DNA of 11,943 bases from Pseudomonas sp. (GTDB lineage: Bacteria; Pseudomonadota; Gammaproteobacteria; Pseudomonadales; Pseudomonadaceae): NCBI GenBank assembly GCA_029239415.1, contig JAQZAY010000092.1, positions 1 through 11,943 on the forward strand, read 5' to 3'. The notes beneath the pieces are model-generated. The model had not been told where the DNA came from, ran no database searches, and was given only the letters and a program-made list of their open reading frames with translations. This document shows positions 7,830 through 11,943 of this stretch, one piece after another (within the stretch, counting starts at the first letter, position 1; every line of letters starts with the position of its first letter). Made by a program: the position numbers and the translations under genes.

Positions 7830-7902
7830 GGCCTATCCGTATATTGCCCGCGCCGCGCGGCATGTCGACAATGGGCCATCGTTCAACCCGGGAATGCTGG
7901 CC

Positions 7903-8691
7903 ATGTCGCAGTCCATCTTCTTCGCCCACGCCAATGGTTTTCCGTCGGCAACCTACGGCAAGCTCTTCGCGGCACTGGCACCGGACTACCGGGTCTGCCA
8001 TTTGTCCCAGCATGCCCATGACCCGCGTTTTCCGGTCGATGACAACTGGCAGAACCTGGTCGATGAACTGCTCCATCACCTGGCCTTGCAGGACGGCCCG
8101 GTCTGGGGAGTCGGTCATTCGCTGGGCGGGGTGCTGCACCTGCATGCCGCCATGCGTTGTCCGCAGTACTACCGAGGGGTGGTACTGCTCGACTCGCCCA
8201 TACTGACCGCTGCCGACCGGTGGCTGATCCGTGCGGCCAAGCGCTGGGGGTTCATCGACCGGATCACCCCCGCCGGGCGTACTCTGGGGCGACGCGAGGC
8301 GTTTGCCGACCGCGATGCCGCACGGGCTTATTTCGCAGGCAAGACGCTGTTCCGGCACTTCGACCCAGAGTGCCTGGAAGCGTACCTCGAGCATGGCTTG
8401 CAACCTGCCGCGCAGGGCCTGCGCCTGCGCTTCGACCCGGCCACCGAAATCAGCATCTACCGCAGCCTGCCGCATACCCGGCCGGGTCCGGTGCGCACGC
8501 TTGAAGTCCCCGTTGCCATGGTGCGCGGCAGCCACAGCCGGGTGGTCCGCCGGCACCATGCCTACGCGGTACGTGTCCTCCCAAAGGGTGAGTACCACAG
8601 CTTGCCGGGCGGGCACATGTTCCCGCTGGAGCGGCCGAACGACACGGCCAGCCTGCTCAAGGGCCTGTTCGATCGCTGGGGCCAGGCATGA
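7903..8691 (+). CDS. Alpha/beta hydrolase (first of a tandem pair)
   Basis: 262 aa cytoplasmic-type alpha/beta hydrolase, no signal peptide. FFAHANGFPS (6-15) is the oxyanion-loop region, GVGHSLGG (69-76) is the nucleophile elbow with Ser73, and GGHMFPLERP (236-245) carries catalytic His238. The place after strand 7 where the acid is expected reads VAMVRGSHSRVV (204-215) and has no Asp or Glu; Asp97 after strand 6 (VVLLDSPI) may serve instead. Substrate unknown. The start at 7903 follows GGGA by nine nt; an in-frame ATG at 7894 is the alternative, only directly behind that GGGA. It follows sixA after 92 nt, with a TATATT at 7840-7845 that might be a -10 without a clear -35. Its stop overlaps the next gene as ATGA. 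Confidence 0.87.
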   Translation: MSQSIFFAHANGFPSATYGKLFAALAPDYRVCHLSQHAHDPRFPVDDNWQNLVDELLHHLALQDGPVWGVGHSLGGVLHLHAAMRCPQYYRGVVLLDSPILTAADRWLIRAAKRWGFIDRITPAGRTLGRREAFADRDAARAYFAGKTLFRHFDPECLEAYLEHGLQPAAQGLRLRFDPATEISIYRSLPHTRPGPVRTLEVPVAMVRGSHSRVVRRHHAYAVRVLPKGEYHSLPGGHMFPLERPNDTASLLKGLFDRWGQA

Positions 8692-9542
8692 GCCCCCAGG
8701 TCGAGGAAGTGCGCCTGAGCCTGGGGCATATCGAGCTGGCTGCCCATCTGTTCGGGCCCGCCGACGGCTTGCCGGTCATCGCGCTGCACGGCTGGCTGGA
8801 CAACGCCAACAGCTTTGCCCGCCTGGCGCCGCGCCTCACCGGCTTGCGCATCGTCGCGCTGGACCTGGCGGGCCATGGCTATTCAGAGCATCGCCCGGTC
8901 GGCGCCGGCTACTCTGCGGCCGACAATGTGCATGATGTACTGCAGGTCGCCGAGCTGCTGGGCTGGCAACGCTTCGGGCTGCTGGGCCATTCCATGGGCG
9001 CTATCGTATCGGTGCTGCTGGCGGGGGCGTTGCCAGAGCGGGTCAGCCACTTGGCGTTGATCGACGGGGTCCTGCCGCCTGCCAGCGGCCCGCAGGATGC
9101 CGCCGAGCGCATGGGCATGGCGCTGACCGCGCAGTTGCGGCTGCCGACCAAGCGCAAGACGGTCTATGGCACGCTGGAAGAGGGCGTCCAGGCACGCATG
9201 AAGGGGATGGTCGCGGTCAGCCGGGATGCGGCCGAACTGCTCGCCCAGCGCGGGCTGATGCCGGTGCCGGGCGGCTACAGCTGGCGCAGTGACAGCCGCC
9301 TGACCTTGCCTTCGCCGACTCGCCTGGACCACGACCAGGCCATGGCCTTCGTACGTCGCATCGCCTGCCCGGCCCGACTGGTGGTGGCCCGCGAGGGCAT
9401 GCTCGCGCGCCACACAGGCTTGCTCGAGCAGCTTCCCTTTGAGTTCCAGACCCTGCCCGGCGGCCATCACCTGCACCTGAACGACGAGGAGGGTGCAACC
9501 CTTGTTGCAGACTGTTTCAATCGGTTCTTTGGCTTTCCTTGA
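8688..9542 (+). CDS. Alpha/beta hydrolase (second of a tandem pair)
   Basis: 284 aa, cytoplasmic. HGWLDNANSF (34-43) forms the oxyanion loop, LDLAGHGYS (58-66) is the typical strand-4 turn, GLLGHSMGA (97-105) is the nucleophile elbow with Ser102, and PGGHHLHL (257-264) holds the catalytic His260 or His261. The strand-7 acid position reads RLVVAREGML, so Glu236 may replace the usual Asp. The substrate is unknown; esters or thioesters are plausible. The ATG overlaps the stop of the first hydrolase, giving translational coupling. The two share the fold but differ in length and in the sequence around the nucleophile, so they are not a recent duplication. A 51-nt gap separates it from the small ORF before the DUF4892 gene. 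Confidence 0.9.
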   Translation: MSPQVEEVRLSLGHIELAAHLFGPADGLPVIALHGWLDNANSFARLAPRLTGLRIVALDLAGHGYSEHRPVGAGYSAADNVHDVLQVAELLGWQRFGLLGHSMGAIVSVLLAGALPERVSHLALIDGVLPPASGPQDAAERMGMALTAQLRLPTKRKTVYGTLEEGVQARMKGMVAVSRDAAELLAQRGLMPVPGGYSWRSDSRLTLPSPTRLDHDQAMAFVRRIACPARLVVAREGMLARHTGLLEQLPFEFQTLPGGHHLHLNDEEGATLVADCFNRFFGFP

Positions 9543-9558
9543 CTTGCGGCGGGCAAGT
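9542..9558 (+). terminator. Short hairpin at the end of the second hydrolase gene
   Basis: ACTTGC (9542-9547) and GCAAGT (9553-9558) form a perfect 6-bp stem around a GGCGG loop, starting at the last base of the stop codon. There is no T-tract. It could be a weak terminator or an mRNA-stabilising hairpin between the hydrolases and the downstream genes. Confidence 0.25.
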
Positions 9559-9593
9559 GTCGAGGCTTGACGGGTTGAACAGGGAGACAACCT

Positions 9594-9653
9594 ATGAACA
9601 TGCCTGACACCGCTTCCACCCATGGCGCGCTCTGCGACGTGGGCACCCGATGA
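9594..9653 (+). CDS. 19-codon small ORF coupled to the DUF4892 gene
   Basis: The translation is MNMPDTASTHGALCDVGTR. AGGGAG at 9581-9586 is a strong Shine-Dalgarno sequence seven nt before its ATG. Its TGA overlaps the next ATG as ATGA (9650-9653). The DUF4892 start itself has only a weak TGGG upstream, and its frame is closed by a stop at 9605, so no longer in-frame start with this ribosome binding site exists. Ribosomes probably enter here and restart on DUF4892. The peptide has no recognisable signal or family. Confidence 0.5.
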   Translation: MNMPDTASTHGALCDVGTR

Positions 9654-10441
9654 CTACACGATCGATCCGTTCCACCCTGGCGGTCTGTCTTGGCCTCGCC
9701 AGCCCGCTGCTCTGGGCGGCGCCCGTACCCGCGCCACAGGATGCCAAGGTGGTGGACGAACGCCCTGCAGCCGAGCAGGAACGTATCTACCCGCTGGGCT
9801 CGTTGCGCAAGATCGGCAATCGCCTGCGGGTCGAGAACAAGGTCGAAAGCCGCGGCCTGGTCAGTTCCGTCACCTACGAGCTGCCCCCCGAGCGCACGGC
9901 GCGCGAGGCCTTCACCAGTGCCCGCGAGGCATTGCAGAAAGAGGGCGGCTACCCGTTGTTCTGGTGCCAGGGTCGCGATTGCGGCGAGGCCAGCCTGTGG
10001 GCCAACGAGGTGTTCGGCAATGCCCGCTTGAATGGCGGCGACGAGCAGCAGGCCTTCATCCTGCTGCGTCGCAGCGCCGGGCAGGACAACACCCTGGTAT
10101 CGCTCTACAGCGTCACGCGTGGCAACAGGCGGGCGTACCTGCATGTCGAGGAGTTTGTCGCCAGCACCCCGCTGGGCACGTTGCTGCCCACGGCGGCGAC
10201 GGTGCTGCACGAACTGCGCGACACTGGCAAGCTCGACTACCCTGAGCTCGTACAGCCACAAGAGGACTGGGTCACGCTGCTGGGCCGCAGCCTGAACCTG
10301 GACAGCACCCTGCGCGTCAGCCTCAGCGGCGCCCAGGCCGAGACCTGGCGCGAGCAGTTGGTGGGCGCCGGGGTACGCGGTTCTCGCCTGGAGGTCGGCA
10401 CGGCATCGACTGAGGGGTTGCACCTGGAGCTCATTCGTTGA
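9650..10441 (+). CDS. DUF4892 domain exported protein
   Basis: 263 aa. A signal peptide at about 1-23 (STLAVCLGLASPLLWA) predicts export to the periplasm. The mature part has a conserved-looking YPLFWCQGRDCGEASLWANEVFG block (101-123) with Cys106 and Cys111 likely disulfide-linked, followed by a beta-rich region. The C-terminus (about 225-263, GAQAETWREQLVGAGVRGSRLEV) is faintly like the end of an OmpA-like peptidoglycan-binding domain. The CxGRDCG...WAN pattern is what I associate with DUF4892, of unknown function. The start at 9650 has a weak ribosome binding site and overlaps the stop of a 19-codon ORF, so translation is probably coupled. The AI-2E-type transporter gene begins 12 nt after its stop. 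Confidence 0.82.
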   Translation: MTTRSIRSTLAVCLGLASPLLWAAPVPAPQDAKVVDERPAAEQERIYPLGSLRKIGNRLRVENKVESRGLVSSVTYELPPERTAREAFTSAREALQKEGGYPLFWCQGRDCGEASLWANEVFGNARLNGGDEQQAFILLRRSAGQDNTLVSLYSVTRGNRRAYLHVEEFVASTPLGTLLPTAATVLHELRDTGKLDYPELVQPQEDWVTLLGRSLNLDSTLRVSLSGAQAETWREQLVGAGVRGSRLEVGTASTEGLHLELIR

Positions 10442-10453
10442 GCGAGGTAGCGC

Positions 10454-11503
10454 ATGCTCAATAACGATCGCCTGCTGGTACAGATCATGCTGCTGGCGCT
10501 GCTGGGCGCCGGCCTGTGGGTCATGGCGCCGTTCATCTCGGCGCTGCTCTGGGGGGCGATCCTGGCCTTCGCCAGCTGGCCGCTGATGCGCGTGCTGACG
10601 CGTGCCCTTGGAGGACGCGAAGGCTTGGCGGCGGGGCTGCTCACCGGGCTCTGGATGCTCCTGGTCGCGTTGCCCCTGGTATGGCTGGGTTTCAACCTGG
10701 CCGACCATATCCGCGACGCCACCGCCTTCGTACGCGACGTGCAGGTCGATGGCCTGCCCGATGCGCCAGCCTGGCTCGCGGGCATGCCACTGGTAGGGGC
10801 GCGGCTGGCCGCCCTGTGGGACACCCTCGACCAGCAAGGCTCGGCCTTGCTGGCCTCGGTCAAGCCGTACCTGGGGCAGGTGGGCAACTGGCTACTGGCG
10901 CGCAGCGCGCAGATCGGCGGTGGCATTCTCGAACTGACCCTGAGCCTGGTCTTCGTGTTTTTCTTCTACCGCGATGGGCCTCGCCTGGCCGCCTTCGTAC
11001 TGCGCCTGTTGCAGCGGCTGATCGGTGACCGCGCCGGGTATTACCTCGACCTGGTCGCCGCTACCGTGCAGCGGGTGGTCAATGGCGTCATAGGCACTGC
11101 GGCGGCCCAAGGGCTGCTCGCACTGATCGGTTTTCTCATCGCAGGCGTGCCGGGCGCGCTGGTGCTGGGCATCGTCACCTTCATGCTCAGCCTGATCCCC
11201 ATGGGGCCGCCCCTGGCCTGGGCGCCCGCCACCGCCTGGCTGGTCTGGAAAGGCGACTACGGGATGGCGGTGTTCCTCGGGGTCTGGGGGACGTTCGTCA
11301 TCAGTGGCGTGGACAACGTGCTCAAGCCCTACCTGATCAGCCGAGGCGGCAACCTGCCGCTGGTGATCGTGCTGCTGGGGGTGTTTGGCGGGTTGCTGGC
11401 GTTCGGGTTCATCGGGCTGTTCATTGGCCCGACCTTGCTGGCGGTGGCGTACAGCCTGTTGCTGGACTGGAGCCGGAGCACGGTGGTGCCGCCGGCGCGG
11501 TGA
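10454..11503 (+). CDS. AI-2E/PerM family transporter (YdiK-like)
   Basis: 349 aa inner-membrane protein. Hydrophobic segments at about 8-26, 28-48, 58-80, 155-172, 213-235, 235-252, 270-288 and 303-335 fit the eight-helix family layout, with a soluble stretch at about 85-150. The family signatures are visible: SLIPMGPPLAW (246-256), VDNVLKPYLIS (286-296) and GGLLAFGFIGLFIGP (312-326). The family is named after E. coli TqsA, which affects autoinducer-2 export, but most members have other or unknown substrates; the DNVLKP type resembles YdiK. No quorum-sensing gene is nearby, so autoinducer transport should not be assumed. It starts 12 nt after the DUF4892 gene with a GAGG ribosome binding site and is likely the last gene of that unit. 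Confidence 0.92.
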   Translation: MLNNDRLLVQIMLLALLGAGLWVMAPFISALLWGAILAFASWPLMRVLTRALGGREGLAAGLLTGLWMLLVALPLVWLGFNLADHIRDATAFVRDVQVDGLPDAPAWLAGMPLVGARLAALWDTLDQQGSALLASVKPYLGQVGNWLLARSAQIGGGILELTLSLVFVFFFYRDGPRLAAFVLRLLQRLIGDRAGYYLDLVAATVQRVVNGVIGTAAAQGLLALIGFLIAGVPGALVLGIVTFMLSLIPMGPPLAWAPATAWLVWKGDYGMAVFLGVWGTFVISGVDNVLKPYLISRGGNLPLVIVLLGVFGGLLAFGFIGLFIGPTLLAVAYSLLLDWSRSTVVPPAR

Positions 11504-11504
11504 G

Positions 11505-11537
11505 GCCAGGAGGGGACATCACTGTTGACGTCCTGGC
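11505..11537. terminator. Inverted repeat between convergent genes, possible two-way terminator
   Basis: GCCAGGA (11505-11511) and TCCTGGC (11531-11537) are perfect 7-bp arms with a 19-nt loop. They fill almost all of the 35-nt gap between two convergent stop codons. No T-tracts flank the arms, so efficient intrinsic termination is doubtful. Confidence 0.35.
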
Positions 11538-11538
11538 A

Positions 11539-11943
11539 TCACGACAGCCTGCCATCCTCCCCCAGGAACGCCGCCTCCAGCAGTTGCTGCGTATAGGGAT
11601 GCTGCGGGGCATGGAAGATCGCCGCGGCTTCTCCCTGTTCCACCACTTGCCCCTGCTTGATCACCATCAGCTGATGACTCAGTGCCTTCACTACCGCCAG
11701 GTCGTGGCTGATGAACAGGTAGGTCAGGTTGTACTTGCTCTGCAGCGAACGCAGCAGCTCGACTACCTGGCGCTGTACGGTGCGGTCCAGTGCCGAGGTT
11801 GGCTCATCGAGCAGGATCAACGCAGGCTTGAGCACCAGCGCGCGGGCAATGGCGATGCGCTGGCGCTGGCCGCCTGAGAACTCGTGCGGGTAGCGATGGC
11901 GGGTCTGCGGGTCGAGGCCCACTTCTTCGAGCGCAGCGATAAT
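11539..11943 (-). CDS. Oligopeptide ABC transporter ATPase, C-terminal part (YejF-like, partial)
   Basis: 135 codons; the gene enters from the right edge, so Walker A and the Q-loop are missing. Visible in order are the ABC signature FSGGQRQRIAIARAL, Walker B with D-loop LILLDEPTSALD, and the H-loop LFISHDLAVV, then the C-terminal region HAPQHPYTQQLLEAAFL typical of oligo/dipeptide transporter ATPases. The wording HRYPHEFSGGQRQR and SALDRTVQRQVVELL is close to the second half of the double ATPase YejF, which energises uptake of peptides through the YejABEF inner-membrane complex. Permease and binding-protein genes would be expected further right. A GTG at 11922 is not the start, since the frame continues in family-like sequence (ALEEVGLDP) to the edge. 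It converges on the AI-2E-type gene with a 35-nt gap. Confidence 0.9.
   Translation of the reverse strand: MIAALEEVGLDPQTRHRYPHEFSGGQRQRIAIARALVLKPALILLDEPTSALDRTVQRQVVELLRSLQSKYNLTYLFISHDLAVVKALSHQLMVIKQGQVVEQGEAAAIFHAPQHPYTQQLLEAAFLGEDGRLS

Noticed and set aside
10454..11503. Autoinducer-2 export as the function of the AI-2E family protein
   Set aside because: The family name reflects one member; there is no luxS or quorum-sensing gene in the window and the sequence is more YdiK-like.

Overview
The window looks like core chromosome of a fluorescent-type Pseudomonas, probably near the P. putida group. It has high GC, uniform codon use, a fabA-fabB pair read leftwards, a fabA-adjacent hybrid histidine kinase as in P. 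aeruginosa (fabA = PA1610, kinase = PA1611), and gpsA close by. This assignment rests on recognised protein sequences and remembered gene order, not on a database search. I see no tRNA, rRNA, insertion sequence, CRISPR array or sign of recent transfer.

Left part, minus strand (1-5841). The start of fabB (cut by the window edge) follows fabA 11 nt downstream; together they form the unsaturated fatty acid branch. A 207-nt gap holding a 22-bp near-palindrome lies upstream of fabA. Next come three genes read leftwards that look like one transcription unit: a TonB-dependent outer-membrane receptor, a periplasmic COG2984-type substrate-binding protein and a hybrid sensor histidine kinase. Both junctions are 4-nt ATGA overlaps. 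No ABC permease or ATPase accompanies them, so the set looks more like an outer membrane-to-periplasm-to-inner membrane sensing route than a transporter. This is the most interesting element of the window.

Middle, plus strand (5970-7810). A divergent intergenic region with a good sigma-70 promoter leads into gpsA (glycerol-3-phosphate dehydrogenase), a small DUF4389 membrane protein and sixA (phosphohistidine phosphatase, GTG start). The gpsA/DUF4389 junction is tight and the DUF4389/sixA junction overlaps.

Right part, plus strand (7903-11503). Two alpha/beta hydrolases joined by ATGA are followed by a 19-codon small ORF with a strong ribosome binding site. That ORF ends by ATGA overlap on the start of a DUF4892 exported protein. 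An AI-2E/YdiK-type membrane protein starts 12 nt later. The right edge holds the C-terminal part of a minus-strand YejF-like oligopeptide ABC ATPase, convergent with the preceding gene.

Functional links: fabA/fabB and gpsA all serve phospholipid synthesis. The hybrid kinase (no HPt domain of its own) and SixA (dephosphorylates HPt histidines in E. coli) both relate to phosphorelay signalling. Two genes, the receptor and the DUF4892 gene, are preceded by very short ORFs that own the better ribosome binding site, suggesting coupled or leader-controlled translation.
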